Assembly: GCF_021209385.1 (NCBI RefSeq)
Contig: NZ_JAJOIL010000022.1
Span: forward strand, 1 to 64,000
Length of the DNA: 64,000 nucleotides
DNA from: Seleniivibrio sp.
GTDB taxonomy: Bacteria > Chrysiogenota > Deferribacteres > Deferribacterales > Geovibrionaceae
Direction: 5' to 3'
The number at the start of each line of letters is the position of its first letter. Position 1 is the stretch's first letter. Below the pieces are notes generated by a model that saw only the letters and a program-made list of their open reading frames with translations, was not told the DNA's origin and did no database searches. Positions 47,533 through 57,458 of the stretch are shown here, piece by piece. A program made the translations under genes and the position numbers.

Positions 47533-49335
47533 ATGAGTCTGCAAGCAATGACATATCTTGTTGTCGGTCTGACGTTCGCGCTGTATCTTGGAATTGCGTT
47601 CTGGTCGAGAGCCGGCAGCACAAAAGAATTCTACGTCGCTGGCGGCGGCGTTCACCCTGTTATCAACGGTATGGCTACAGGCGCCGACTGGATGTCTGCG
47701 GCTTCTTTCATATCCATGGCAGGGATGATAGGTTATATGGGATACGGCGGAGCGCTGTTCCTTATGGGCTGGACAGGAGGCTACGTTCTTCTGGCGATGC
47801 TCCTCGCTCCGTATCTCAGGAAATTCGGAAAGTACACTGTGCCGGATTTCTTTAAATCACGCTATTATTCAAACACAGCCACAGTTGTTGCTGTTATTTG
47901 TCTTCTGGTTGCCTCAACCACATATATCATCGGTCAGATGACCGGTGTCGGTGTCGCATTTTCCCGTTTCCTTGGTGTTTCCAGTCAGATGGGCGTTATA
48001 ATCGGTATGGCGATAGTGTTTGTTTATGCGGTTTTCGGCGGCATGAAAGGCATTACCTATACGCAGGTTGCGCAGTATTGCGTTCTTATCCTTGCGTATA
48101 CCATCCCAGCGATATTCATTTCGCTCCAGCTTACGGGCAATCCCATTCCTCAGCTTGGTCTCGGCGGTCATTATGTCGGTTCCGACATGGCGCTTCTCAC
48201 GAAGCTTGACCACATAGTGAACGACCTCGGATTCGGCAAGTACACCACTGCCGTTCCCGGAAGCAAGCTGAACATGTTCGTTTACACTGTTTCTCTTATG
48301 ATAGGTACGGCGGGTCTTCCCCACGTTATCATCCGTTTCTTCACCGTACCGAAGGTTAAGGATGCCCGTTCATCCGCAGGCTGGGCGCTGGTGTTCATCG
48401 CCATTCTTTACACAACGGCTCCCTCCGTTGCGGCTATGGCCCGCCTCAATCTCCATGCCACAATCAACACAGAGGTCAAATCCGGTGGTGATATCTTCGC
48501 TCCCGAAGCGAGCATCAGCTATGACACACGTCCCGAGTGGATGAAGCGCTGGGAAGTGACAGGACTTCTGAAGTTTGAGGACAAGAACGGTGACGGACGT
48601 ATCCAGTATTACAACGACACGTCCAAGAACCCTGAATTCCTTGCGAAGGCTGAAGCGGCCGGCTGGAAAGGCAGCGAGCTTACAGTCAACAACGATATTA
48701 TGGTTCTTGCCAACCCTGAGATTGCAAAACTCCCCAACTGGGTAATCGCTCTGGTTGCGGCAGGCGGTCTTGCTGCGGCTCTTTCAACGGCTGCCGGTCT
48801 GCTCCTTGCCATTGCATCGGCAATCTCGCATGACCTTCTTAAAAACATGCTGATGAAAGACCTTTCAGAGAAGGGCGAACTTATGGCAGGACGTATCGCC
48901 ATGGCGTGTGCGATTGTTGTTGCAGGCTATCTTGGTATGTATCCGCCGGACTTTGCGGCGGGAACAGTGGCGATTGCCTTCGGTTTGGCGGCATCGTCAA
49001 TATTCCCTGCTCTTATGATGGGTATTTTCAGCAAAACCATGAACAAACAGGGCGCCATCGCGGGTATGATTGCCGGTCTGGGATTCACAATGATATATGT
49101 GTTTGCCCACACAGGTATATTCTATATTCAGGGAACTGAATACTGGCAGATATTCGGCAAGAAGGACTTCTTCTTCGGTATATCTCCCAACGCAATCGGA
49201 GCCATCGGTGCAGTGGTCAACTTTGCGGTAGCATTTGCCGTAAAAAACATGACGACACCTGTGCCGGATCACATAGCGGCTATGGTTGAAAGTGTCCGTA
49301 TCCCCAAGGGTGCTGGCGGCGCAGTAGATCATTAA
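47533..49335 (+). CDS. SSS-family sodium:solute (acetate-type) symporter
   Basis: A 600-residue inner-membrane symporter of the VC_2705/ActP-like group that pairs with DUF4212. Seen: FYVAGGGVHPVINGMATGAD, WMSAASFISMAGMIGYMGYG, YTVPDFFKSRYYSNTATVVA, and AGLPHVIIRFFTVPKVKDAR. Between helices, at about residue 350, is an EF-hand-like loop FEDKNGDGRIQYYND that could bind calcium. I start at the ATG at 47533 with a perfect AAGGAGGTG. Probable substrates are acetate, lactate or propionate. Confidence 0.9.
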   Translation: MSLQAMTYLVVGLTFALYLGIAFWSRAGSTKEFYVAGGGVHPVINGMATGADWMSAASFISMAGMIGYMGYGGALFLMGWTGGYVLLAMLLAPYLRKFGKYTVPDFFKSRYYSNTATVVAVICLLVASTTYIIGQMTGVGVAFSRFLGVSSQMGVIIGMAIVFVYAVFGGMKGITYTQVAQYCVLILAYTIPAIFISLQLTGNPIPQLGLGGHYVGSDMALLTKLDHIVNDLGFGKYTTAVPGSKLNMFVYTVSLMIGTAGLPHVIIRFFTVPKVKDARSSAGWALVFIAILYTTAPSVAAMARLNLHATINTEVKSGGDIFAPEASISYDTRPEWMKRWEVTGLLKFEDKNGDGRIQYYNDTSKNPEFLAKAEAAGWKGSELTVNNDIMVLANPEIAKLPNWVIALVAAGGLAAALSTAAGLLLAIASAISHDLLKNMLMKDLSEKGELMAGRIAMACAIVVAGYLGMYPPDFAAGTVAIAFGLAASSIFPALMMGIFSKTMNKQGAIAGMIAGLGFTMIYVFAHTGIFYIQGTEYWQIFGKKDFFFGISPNAIGAIGAVVNFAVAFAVKNMTTPVPDHIAAMVESVRIPKGAGGAVDH

Positions 49336-49395
49336 CAATAATATCCCCGCCGGAGTTTTTCGGCGGGGAACCTTTAAAGTATTAAGGAGTTGCAG

Positions 49396-49773
49396 ATGGT
49401 TTTGGATGTAAGTGTAGTTTTAACATGGATACTTTTTCTTGCTCTTTTTCCCGTTTGTTTCTTCTGGACACGAAGGGCTTACCGTATTTTTATCAAAAAA
49501 GATTACTCAGAGGTGGCGCTCAAACGCGGAGAGTTGCCTAAAAACCCTAAGAAATGGGCGCCTTTCACCGGTTTTATTAACCTTGCCGGAGGGCTTGCCG
49601 CCGCATGGGCTATAGTTGGTGTTCTTTTTCTTGGCTACCCTTATGAAACATGGTCGGCTCTTGCGGGAAGCACCATCTGGTCGAAAATATTCGCCGATTT
49701 CATACTTAGGCAGCAGGCGCATCCATTTGTTTTCGGCAGGAAAAAGAAAGAGGCAGCAGCTGAATTACAGTGA
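49396..49773 (+). CDS. small membrane protein following the symporter
   Basis: A 125-residue protein that I do not recognise, with two likely membrane segments: LDVSVVLTWILFLALFPVCF near the start and FINLAGGLAAAWAIVGVLF at about 60-80. The C-terminal tail is basic. The ATG at 49396 follows AAGGAG. It is 60 bases after the symporter and before a terminator, so it belongs to that operon and may be an accessory subunit. Confidence 0.7.
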   Translation: MVLDVSVVLTWILFLALFPVCFFWTRRAYRIFIKKDYSEVALKRGELPKNPKKWAPFTGFINLAGGLAAAWAIVGVLFLGYPYETWSALAGSTIWSKIFADFILRQQAHPFVFGRKKKEAAAELQ

Positions 49774-49805
49774 CTATTCCTCAACTCCCCAGATAAATCT
49801 GCAGC

Positions 49806-49835
49806 AAAAAAAGTCCTCGAAAGGGGACTTTTTTT
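49806..49835 (+). terminator. intrinsic terminator of the symporter operon
   Basis: AAAAAAGTCC/GGGACTTTTTT type stem around a 7-base loop with a T run. Confidence 0.85.
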
Positions 49836-49901
49836 GTTAAACTTAAACAATACCATTAGGCATGCCCATATGCCATTGCATAGAATCAATCGGGGTGACA
49901 G

Positions 49902-51818
49902 ATGTCCGATGTTAAAAATTTAAACAAATATTCACCTTTTGACCGGATTCCTGAAGATGCCGTCGCAGATATCATAAGCGCATCTAAGGTTGTTCAGTTT
50001 CCGGCGGGTACCATTATTTTTACTCAGACGGACAAGCCGTCAGGTTATTTGTATTTTATAGGCAGCGGAAAAATAGATATCATCGTGGAGACGCCGGAGG
50101 GCGTGGAGATGGTAGTCGATACGAGGTCACAGGGCGGCTATTTCGGATGGACGCCTGTGTTCACCAACGACGGATACACAGCAGGCGCGCGTGCGGCGGA
50201 GGATTCCGCATGTCTGCTCATCCCACAGAAGCAAGTGCTTGAGAATGCGAGAAAGTATCCCGACATTTCCAATTACTTTAACAAAGCTATCTTTTCTCAG
50301 GTTCGCAAACTTTATAAAGAAATGGTCGAGCGCAATTCAATGGATCCCGCAGCGCAGATGGAGGCTTATCCTTTTCAAAAGCGTCTCAGCGAGATAATGT
50401 CCAGACCCGTTATGACGTGTATGGTTGACGATAGCGTGCAGAAGGTCGCAGTTAAGATGACGGAAGAGGGTATTGCGGCGCTTGTAGTTACGAACAGGGA
50501 AGGGCTCATGGAAGGCATAATCACCGAACGCGATCTGGTGCGCAAAGTGCTGGCACGGGATGTGCAGAACCATTCCGCTCTGCCAGTTTCGGATGTAATG
50601 ACGCATAATCCGTATTTTATGACACCGGAAACTTATATGTACGAAGCGGCTACGTTCATGTTTCGCCACGGTATAAGGCATCTTCCGGTGCTGGCAGGTG
50701 ACGAGATAGCCGGAATAGTTTCAATTCAGGATCTCATGCGGTTCCGCAGTCAGAAATCCATGCTCCTTGTGGGCGGAGCCAACGAGGCGGAAACTGTGGC
50801 GGAGCTGGCGGAAGTTTACAAGGCTATCGTCAAAGTTGCGCGGGTTCTTCTGATAGAGAATCGTTCTCACGTTGAGACAATGGAGATACTCTCCTATGTC
50901 CACCACAGCGTGATACGCCGCTGTTTCGAGATAGTTAAGCGTTCAATGCTGGATGATGGATACGTTATGCCGGATATCCGCTGGTGTTTCCTTATCATGG
51001 GGAGCGGCGGGCGGAAGGAGATGCTTCTGGGACCTGATCAGGATAACGGATTTCTGTACGAGGATTATCCCGAAGAGCTTAACGAAGCTGTGGACAAGTT
51101 CTTTGTGCCGTTTTCTGAAAAACTTGTGATGGCACTGGCGGAGGTGGGATATCATCTCTGTAACGGTAAGGTGATGGTCAACAATCCAGCATGGCGCGGA
51201 AGGCTGCGTGAATGGCGGGAGCGGGTGACTCGCTGGATTCAGGTGCCTGAACCTCAAAGAGTAAGATATTCGTCCATATTTTTCGATTTCATGCCCATTG
51301 CAGGTGACAGTTCGCTTTGTTTCGACTTGCGTGAGACAGTGAGTAAACTTATCAAGGCGAATCCGCTGTTCCTGTATCAGATGATGGAGCTTGACTATAA
51401 ACATAAGGTGCCGCTTGGTCTGCTGGACAGATTCATAACCCATAAAACCGGTGAGCATAAAGGACTTTTGTCGCTGAAAGAGAACGGAAGTATTTTTATA
51501 GTGGACTGTGTGCGTATGTATATGCTGGAACAGGGAATTCATGGCGTAAGCACCATAGACAGACTTGACAGGCTCGAAGAGCTTGGAAAATTCAACAAGG
51601 CGACTGCGGATCACGTTAAGGCTGCGTTTGAATCGTTCACATATCTGCGCCTGCAAAATGAAATCAAGTGCATAGACAGCGGACTTGCACCTAGTCATTT
51701 CCTTGATCCCGACAGTTTGACAGAGCAGGAGGCGGAGCTTCTGAAAGAAGCGTTCAAAGCGGCAGGAAAGTTACAGGATTCCACGCGGAGATATTTTTCT
51801 AAAATCATAGGCAGATAA
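49902..51818 (+). CDS. cNMP-binding, CBS-pair, DUF294 nucleotidyltransferase-like protein
   Basis: A 638-residue cytoplasmic signalling protein. Order: cyclic-nucleotide-binding-like domain (about 15-130, VVQFPAGTIIFTQTDKP), two CBS domains (about 165-290, MSRPVMTCMVDDSVQKVAVK and DVMTHNPYFMTPETYMYE), DUF294 putative nucleotidyltransferase (about 320-460, FLIMGSGGRKEMLLGPDQDN) and DUF294_C to the end. GSGGR-(x)n-DQDN is the nucleotidyltransferase G-S and D-x-D core. The family is regularly beside acetate/lactate symporters and may modify or sense their state. Lies 128 bases beyond the symporter operon's last gene, with a terminator between. Confidence 0.9.
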   Translation: MSDVKNLNKYSPFDRIPEDAVADIISASKVVQFPAGTIIFTQTDKPSGYLYFIGSGKIDIIVETPEGVEMVVDTRSQGGYFGWTPVFTNDGYTAGARAAEDSACLLIPQKQVLENARKYPDISNYFNKAIFSQVRKLYKEMVERNSMDPAAQMEAYPFQKRLSEIMSRPVMTCMVDDSVQKVAVKMTEEGIAALVVTNREGLMEGIITERDLVRKVLARDVQNHSALPVSDVMTHNPYFMTPETYMYEAATFMFRHGIRHLPVLAGDEIAGIVSIQDLMRFRSQKSMLLVGGANEAETVAELAEVYKAIVKVARVLLIENRSHVETMEILSYVHHSVIRRCFEIVKRSMLDDGYVMPDIRWCFLIMGSGGRKEMLLGPDQDNGFLYEDYPEELNEAVDKFFVPFSEKLVMALAEVGYHLCNGKVMVNNPAWRGRLREWRERVTRWIQVPEPQRVRYSSIFFDFMPIAGDSSLCFDLRETVSKLIKANPLFLYQMMELDYKHKVPLGLLDRFITHKTGEHKGLLSLKENGSIFIVDCVRMYMLEQGIHGVSTIDRLDRLEELGKFNKATADHVKAAFESFTYLRLQNEIKCIDSGLAPSHFLDPDSLTEQEAELLKEAFKAAGKLQDSTRRYFSKIIGR

Positions 51819-51820
51819 TA

Positions 51821-51847
51821 AAAAAGCCTCCGTTGCCGGAGGCTTTA
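51821..51847 (+). terminator. terminator after the DUF294 gene
   Basis: AAAGCCTCC/GGAGGCTTT stem with a GTTGCC loop, two bases after the stop. Short T tract. Confidence 0.75.
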
Positions 51848-52120
51848 GAGTTGTTGACAAAGTCATAATTTCCATTTTTCTCCCTCCTTTAGCAAAAACA
51901 TTCGATTTCGTTATGCGAATGTTTCTATTCGACGATTAATTGAATGTAGACTCATTCAACCTGCGGTTAGTGTACAGAGCTTCTGTAAAGAAGGGCTGGG
52001 GTGGATTTGATTGATGTTTAATCAAAATCCCCCTTAATCCCCCTTTTCTAAAGGGGGAGATAGAAACGTAAAATCTAGTTTGTCATCAGTTTGAAGCCTC
52101 CTTTGTCAGAGGTTTTTTGT
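51848..52120. other. gene-free stretch with hairpins and a C/G-run repeat
   Basis: Between convergent genes. Two small hairpins (ACATTCG/CGAATGT at about 51899-51923 and TTGAATG/CATTCAA at about 51941-51960) precede the solo repeat unit, and a CCTC/GAGG hairpin with six T's (about 52096-52118) follows. Confidence 0.55.
51993..52058. repeat. solo copy of the DUF559-unit repeats, without the gene
   Basis: Reads, on the minus strand, the C5/G5 hairpin then GGGGGATTT, a 15-base palindromic spacer (GATTAAACATCAATC), then AAATCCACCCCAGCCC. This is the same left-right order as at 8165-8617, where the DUF559 gene replaces the spacer. Confidence 0.7.
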
Positions 52121-53983
52121 TTATATTTTGAATTCCTTTATGAGAGCGTTGAGACCTTCCGCCTGCTTTTGCAGGTCGTTCACAGTGTTCGTTATCTCTG
52201 TGACCGCTGTTGTGCTTTCGTCTATTCCAGATGCCAGCACCTGAAAACTGTCGTTAATGTTCTGTATTGCTGAAACCTGCTCTTTCACAGCCACTTCTAT
52301 GCTGTTGTTGGTTTTGTTCAGTTCGTTTATCGTTTCGGTTATTTCCGAGAATGACACGCCTGTTTCCTTTGCCGCTTTGAAGACGTTTTCTACCGTATGA
52401 GAAGCCTGTTCCATGTCGGTTGAGGCGTATTTCGTATCGTTCACCAGTGTATTGATGATGGAACTTATGCCTTGTATCGCTTGTTGGGTCTTTTCCGCCA
52501 GCTTCCTTACTTCGTCAGCAACAACTGCGAACCCGCGTCCTGCTTCGCCCGCTCTGGCTGCCTCAATGGCGGCGTTCAGCGCAAGCAGGTTAGTCTGGTC
52601 TGCGATATCGTTGATAACGACAAGGATGTTTCCTATCTCTGCGGAGGAGTTGGAAAGACCTGTTATGGTTTGCGCCAGTTTTTTAGTGTCATGCTCTATT
52701 GTATTTATATTCTCCAGCAGGATGTTAAGTTTTTCCGTTCCGTTGTTGGCGGAGTTGAGTGTTTTCTTGTTTATGCCGGCTGAAAGTTCAATGTTGGATA
52801 TGACATGCTCGGATGATGCGGACATCTCTTCCATGGCTCCGGCAGCGGCAGTCATCTGTTCCGACTGGGAAACGAAGGTTGATGAAAGTTCTTCGGCAGC
52901 GGCAGAAAGCTGTGTGTTGCCGGATGTGACGCTGTGAGAGCTTTCTGTCACGGTTATTATGATGTTGTAAACCTTCTTTTTAAAGCTTTCAAGCAGTTGG
53001 GTGATTGTTGTGATCTCACAGTTGCTCTGTTTTGCGCTGTCCGTTTTCAGATTTGCAAATATCAGCAGTTCTTTTGTTGTTGTGTTCAGCTTGTTAATCA
53101 GTGAAATGATGTTCATCAGAAGTCCTGTTAAAATTGCAGTGAGCAAAGCGGCAACGGCAATTATCACAGTCAGGTTCATAATCATGTTCATTTTTTGTTT
53201 TGAGGTTATTTCCGCCGAAAAATCGTCAATAACCTTGTCTATAGTGGTTTCAAGGTCGTGCGCAGCTTCGCGCATCTTGCCCTGTACTCCGTCGGACGAC
53301 TGGAGACCGAATTCTGTTTCCGCCTGAACAAGTTTTGTGAAGTCATTTTTGTAACTCTCTGTCAAACTGATCATTTCAGATTTCGTGGCGGGATCGGAAA
53401 CGTTTGATTTTACAGAGTTTATAAGAACCTCGAAGTCTTTGTTAAAAGAATCCAGATATTTTGCTTTGCGGCGAAGCATGAAGTCTTTTTCGTGCCGTCT
53501 GAGCATAAGCATATTTTTTGTTACTTCTGTGAGTCCCAGTTTTTTTGAAAAATCTTCAACTTTGTGGACTCTTTCGCGCAGGCTTCCGTAATATCCCTTT
53601 TCCTCATCGAGACCTATATTCTTTTTCAGTTCTACCATACCGGCGAAATCTGTTTTGTAATCGGTCAGATGGTTATTAATATCTGCCAAAGAGGTATTTT
53701 CAGAGTTTTTTGCCATCAATTCTTCAAGTTTATCTTTGAGCACCTGAGCGTGTATGTCAAATTCGGTCGCGTATTGCAGATCATTGCGCATCATGAAATC
53801 TTTTTCACTTTTTCTCAGAGAGAGCATCTCAGTTTTTATCTCAAGGGCAGCTTCTTTGTCTTTAAAGAGAGCTGTCAGTTTGTTTGAGCTTGCGATGGTG
53901 CTGATAATAATAAGTATCAGACCGGAAAAAACTGTTATTCCTAATAAAATTATCTTTTTTTTCAAAGACATGTTGACCGTCAT
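52121..53983 (-). CDS. methyl-accepting chemotaxis protein with HBM-like sensor
   Basis: A 620-residue chemoreceptor. TM1 (about 8-30, [19 protein letters not shown]), a periplasmic helical domain with two spaced [12 protein letters not shown] / [12 protein letters not shown] motifs typical of the helical bimodular (HBM) sensor that binds organic acids in McpS, TM2 (about 270-295), a linker, then the signalling hairpin [20 protein letters not shown] and [21 protein letters not shown] start at 53983 (GGAG site), not at the earlier in-frame start, which adds a polar extension. Given the carboxylate transporters nearby, organic-acid taxis is likely. Confidence 0.9.
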   Translation of the reverse strand: MTVNMSLKKKIILLGITVFSGLILIIISTIASSNKLTALFKDKEAALEIKTEMLSLRKSEKDFMMRNDLQYATEFDIHAQVLKDKLEELMAKNSENTSLADINNHLTDYKTDFAGMVELKKNIGLDEEKGYYGSLRERVHKVEDFSKKLGLTEVTKNMLMLRRHEKDFMLRRKAKYLDSFNKDFEVLINSVKSNVSDPATKSEMISLTESYKNDFTKLVQAETEFGLQSSDGVQGKMREAAHDLETTIDKVIDDFSAEITSKQKMNMIMNLTVIIAVAALLTAILTGLLMNIISLINKLNTTTKELLIFANLKTDSAKQSNCEITTITQLLESFKKKVYNIIITVTESSHSVTSGNTQLSAAAEELSSTFVSQSEQMTAAAGAMEEMSASSEHVISNIELSAGINKKTLNSANNGTEKLNILLENINTIEHDTKKLAQTITGLSNSSAEIGNILVVINDIADQTNLLALNAAIEAARAGEAGRGFAVVADEVRKLAEKTQQAIQGISSIINTLVNDTKYASTDMEQASHTVENVFKAAKETGVSFSEITETINELNKTNNSIEVAVKEQVSAIQNINDSFQVLASGIDESTTAVTEITNTVNDLQKQAEGLNALIKEFKI

Positions 53984-54134
53984 TGTGCTTCTCCTTGTGT
54001 TTATAAGCAATAAATTACTATTTTTCGATAATGTGTATGATTTATGATATTGCAAATATTTAAAAAAGAAAGTGTGATATGGAAGAAAATAAACAAAAAT
54101 TTGTAAACTTAATCATTCTTATATTAAAACAAGA

Positions 54135-54161
54135 AAGCCTGCGAATCGGTTTCGCAGGCTT
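54135..54161 (-). terminator. terminator of the exbB-exbD-tonB operon
   Basis: AAGCCTGCGAA/TTCGCAGGCTT, an 11-bp stem, then TCTTGTTTT on the minus strand, eight bases after the tonB stop. Confidence 0.82.
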
Positions 54162-54168
54162 ATGACAG

Positions 54169-54918
54169 TTATTTCAATGTGAAACTGACGGATAGAACTA
54201 TTGTAATTTCCTCCGTCGGTACAGGGAGCGGGGCAGCGTCCAGCACAGCATCTCTCGCGGCATCGTCCAGAATTGTATAGCCGCTTGATTTGTATACTGT
54301 AATTTTTTCAACTGATCCGTTTTTAAGTATTCTGAAACGAAGGTCTGTGACCCCTTTTAGTCCCATCATTTTTGCCTGTCTGGGATAGATCAGTTTTCCG
54401 TATATGCTTTTTCTCAGAGCGTCCAGATTTATCTTCATATAATTTGAAGCCGCGTTGCCTCCGGTGCTTTTTACGGGTGCGGATTCCTGCGCTGTTTCCT
54501 CTGAGGGTTTGCCGACGTATCCTGTGCCTGAGAATGGTTCCGGTTTACCGCTTTCCGGTACCGCTACAGGCACATATTCTTTCATTCCGGTATCACTTAC
54601 AAGTTTCGGCTCGGACATTTCTACCGGAGCCTGAACCTTTTCAGGTACAACTGGCGGAGCAACTACCTTCTCAATCTTCTTCTGAGGAGGGAGTGTTTTG
54701 GGTTTCGGTGGTTTCGATTCCTCTTTTTTCGGTAAAACTGTCTTTTTTGGTTCTTCAACAACGGGTTTGATTTCCGGTTTTTCAAACGTAAACGCTGAAA
54801 TATCAACAGTTCTGGTATTATCTTTGATATGACCCAGATTTTTTACACCAAAAATGAAAACACCAAAAACCAGTAAATGAATAGAAAGAGAAACAAAAAA
54901 ACCTTTCAGATAATTCAT
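54169..54918 (-). CDS. tonB: TonB family protein
   Basis: A 249-residue energy-transducing protein: N-terminal anchor helix (about 7-27), a Pro/Lys/Glu-rich periplasm-spanning stretch (about 45-120) and the TonB C-terminal domain (IYPRQAKMMGLKGVTDLRFR, KNGSVEKITVYKSSGYTILD). It couples proton motive force to outer-membrane receptors; none are in the window. It follows exbD with no gap. Confidence 0.92.
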   Translation of the reverse strand: MNYLKGFFVSLSIHLLVFGVFIFGVKNLGHIKDNTRTVDISAFTFEKPEIKPVVEEPKKTVLPKKEESKPPKPKTLPPQKKIEKVVAPPVVPEKVQAPVEMSEPKLVSDTGMKEYVPVAVPESGKPEPFSGTGYVGKPSEETAQESAPVKSTGGNAASNYMKINLDALRKSIYGKLIYPRQAKMMGLKGVTDLRFRILKNGSVEKITVYKSSGYTILDDAARDAVLDAAPLPVPTEEITIVLSVSFTLK

Positions 54919-55290
54919 TTATCTTTCCGTTTGAATACTGACTTTTGAGAATCCCCCGTTTTTGAGTACCTCAACGGCAGAAACAAAAGGCTGAACAGTT
55001 GCATCCTTGTCCGCACTTATGAGAATGGGAGTGTTTTTGTCCTTGCCATCAAGCGCGGCGGGCAGATCTTCGAGACTGACCTTCTTTCCCTCAAGATAGA
55101 TGGTTCCGTCCGCTGTCATATCCAGCGTCATGGTTTCCGCCGTCGAAGGATTTTCCGCATCAGCATTGGGCAGATTTACAGGAATTACCCCTCTCACCAG
55201 AAAGTTTGCAGTTACCAGAACAATCGTGATGAGAACCAGCATTATGTCAACCAGCGGGATGACATTAATTTCAACAAAACTATCCTTCAT
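54919..55290 (-). CDS. exbD: ExbD biopolymer transport protein
   Basis: A 123-residue protein with one membrane helix (INVIPLVDIMLVLITIVLVT), which carries the essential proton-channel Asp, and a periplasmic domain. Overlaps exbB by 11 bases. Partner of ExbB and TonB. Confidence 0.93.
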   Translation of the reverse strand: MKDSFVEINVIPLVDIMLVLITIVLVTANFLVRGVIPVNLPNADAENPSTAETMTLDMTADGTIYLEGKKVSLEDLPAALDGKDKNTPILISADKDATVQPFVSAVEVLKNGGFSKVSIQTER

Positions 55291-55705
55291 TGCTTATATC
55301 CCATCTTGTGAGCATTTTTTTTGTGGTTCCGGAGAGAGCGTTGTAAAGCACGACAGCAATTATCGCGACAACAAGCCCGACGGCAGTTGCCTTGAGAGCC
55401 AGCGAAAGGTTTACCATTATTCTTCCGGTGTCGATTTTTGTGGATGTTCCTACATTGTAAAATGTCATCATGATTCCCAGAACAGTTCCCAGAAGTCCTA
55501 TATATGGTGAGTTGCTGGCAACCGTGCCTATGAAAGGCAGGTTTTTCTGAAGGTCGAGTTCAAGCTCTTTTCTGGATTTGTAACTGTCCGTTTTGACGCT
55601 TCTGAAAAAAAGGATACGCTCAACCGAGAGCATGACGACAACGAAGCACAGAACGATCAGAAAGCCGATTATTCCGTAGTCTACCAAATTATTTACCCAT
55701 TCCAT
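55280..55705 (-). CDS. exbB: ExbB/TolQ proton channel protein
   Basis: A 141-residue MotA/TolQ/ExbB protein with three helices. Shorter than E. coli ExbB (it lacks much of the cytoplasmic region) but keeps PYIGLLGTVLGIMMTFYNVG and LKATAVGLVVAIIAVVLYN. First gene of exbB-exbD-tonB. The 200 bases upstream are shared with a divergent gene. Confidence 0.92.
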   Translation of the reverse strand: MEWVNNLVDYGIIGFLIVLCFVVVMLSVERILFFRSVKTDSYKSRKELELDLQKNLPFIGTVASNSPYIGLLGTVLGIMMTFYNVGTSTKIDTGRIMVNLSLALKATAVGLVVAIIAVVLYNALSGTTKKMLTRWDISNEG

Positions 55706-55905
55706 TACGTTCCCCCTTGGTAATTATAGCTTCTGAACAATCAAGGTTCCTTTTAGCATAAATCGCGTTATATTTGAAGATGTATATCGCTATTATTTTG
55801 ATGATTTGCTTATTCATGAATAAATTTTATAGCTGTCCGGTATGTTGGAAAAAACGGATAGATATAAAACACCTCCTCGGGTATTATCCGGATAGGTGGT
55901 AATTG

Positions 55906-57363
55906 ATGGAAAGTGAAGACAATAAGATAATCCTTTATCCTGCCGGAGCCGGTGGGCGGGACGCAGCAGATATATTTAGCTTTTACGGATTTGATACGGA
56001 GCTTATGGACGATAATTCCCATGCTGAAGGGATTTTGAGTTTTGAAGAGGGTATAAAAGCCGCGAAAAACAAAAACACGGCAATTGTTGTTAACAGTGAC
56101 AAATACGGTGTTGAACTGTATGAAAAAGTTGCAAGAGCGGGTATTTCCAAGGTATTTCATTACAAAGACTATCTTAAGAAAATGCTTAACGGCAGATTAA
56201 AGAAAATTGCAGGCAATACCGATGGTGCGAAAACTGTTGCAATTTTTTGCCCGAACTCTAAAAAACCGCTGGGGGACATCCCTGAACACCTTTCCGGAAA
56301 GGGTGTAAAAACGGTTTTCCTTACGCATATCCGCAAAGACTATGAAAGCGGATTTTATAATGGTGGCGCCTTACTTATCAATCCGGCGCACATCACCATG
56401 CTGGAAGGGATAGACCTTATGATTATGACCGACGGAGTACCTGTTCCGGTCAATACAAAGAGCCTGTTCATACACCACGCTCTTGACTATTCATCAGCGT
56501 TGAGCCTTAATTCAGATAGTTCGGTGTCACTCGAAACATATTACAAAGCAGAATTCGATTTTTCAGAATTCAATTTTGCTTCCTGTCGATCGACATTTGA
56601 ACTCACAAAAAAACTTACCTCTATCGTTAAGGAATATTACGGAGATAAAAGGGAAAGATGCATAATACCCGGCGGCTATCCAAGTTTTGATCAGAATTTG
56701 GCTAAATTTAAGGAAATGTCAAAGGAAACGGTCAGGAGGGATACTATACTGTATGCACCCACTCCTGATTATGTCAGAAAAGAGGATATCGTCAAATTTA
56801 CCGGAGCCAATACGTCTTTTCCCAGCTATAGCAAGGATATTATTGAAGCTCTTCTGGAAAATTTCCCTGAGTACAGGGTTGTTTTCAGAATCCACCCGCT
56901 GCACAATAAAAATCCGCATATTGACAGTATTTTAAACGGCATTAATAACAATAACTTTGTATATGATGACGGTTCCGGATCATACATGGAAACCTTTTCC
57001 AGAAGCACATTTTTGGTATCAGACATCTCATCTGTTGCTTATAATTTTCCTCTGACTACTCTCAGACCCACGATTTTTTTCAATCCGGTTGACTTCCCGT
57101 CTGTGGTTAGAGCTGCAGATACGGAACTGAAGCTCAGTTTTGTAGAACACAGGGAACGGGTCGGGCATGTTGCGAAAAATATAGATGAGATGCTTTTCTG
57201 TGCGAAGAAAATTCTTGAAACCCCTGATGACGTGATTCAGTCAGGGTTGAAAAACTTCCGCGACGAATTCATGTTCAACATAGGCAAATCTGCCGAGTAT
57301 CTTGCTGACAATATTGAGTATATTATCGAAGGGAAAAAACATCCTGATTGGTGTTACATATGA
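55906..57363 (+). CDS. CDP-glycerol glycerophosphotransferase-like protein
   Basis: A 485-residue protein. Its C-terminal half (about 240-460) resembles the CDP-glycerol:glycerophosphotransferase/GT-B fold (ILYAPTPDYVRKED, YRVVFRIHPLHNKNPHID, STFLVSDISSVAYNFPLTTL). The N-terminal 110 residues look like a separate alpha/beta domain (IILYPAGAGGRDAADIFSFY). No membrane helix. It may add a glycerol-phosphate-like group to a surface glycan. The ATG at 55906 has AGGTGG nine bases upstream; that site can pair with CACCT at about 55870. An isolated gene, not part of a visible polysaccharide cluster. Confidence 0.72.
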   Translation: MESEDNKIILYPAGAGGRDAADIFSFYGFDTELMDDNSHAEGILSFEEGIKAAKNKNTAIVVNSDKYGVELYEKVARAGISKVFHYKDYLKKMLNGRLKKIAGNTDGAKTVAIFCPNSKKPLGDIPEHLSGKGVKTVFLTHIRKDYESGFYNGGALLINPAHITMLEGIDLMIMTDGVPVPVNTKSLFIHHALDYSSALSLNSDSSVSLETYYKAEFDFSEFNFASCRSTFELTKKLTSIVKEYYGDKRERCIIPGGYPSFDQNLAKFKEMSKETVRRDTILYAPTPDYVRKEDIVKFTGANTSFPSYSKDIIEALLENFPEYRVVFRIHPLHNKNPHIDSILNGINNNNFVYDDGSGSYMETFSRSTFLVSDISSVAYNFPLTTLRPTIFFNPVDFPSVVRAADTELKLSFVEHRERVGHVAKNIDEMLFCAKKILETPDDVIQSGLKNFRDEFMFNIGKSAEYLADNIEYIIEGKKHPDWCYI

Positions 57364-57458
57364 AAGCTAAATGCCGGATTTACCTAATGATAAGCTTGGT
57401 AAAACCGATCTGAATATAGATTATAATTAAAAATATCACCAAGCGTAATGAGGGATTT

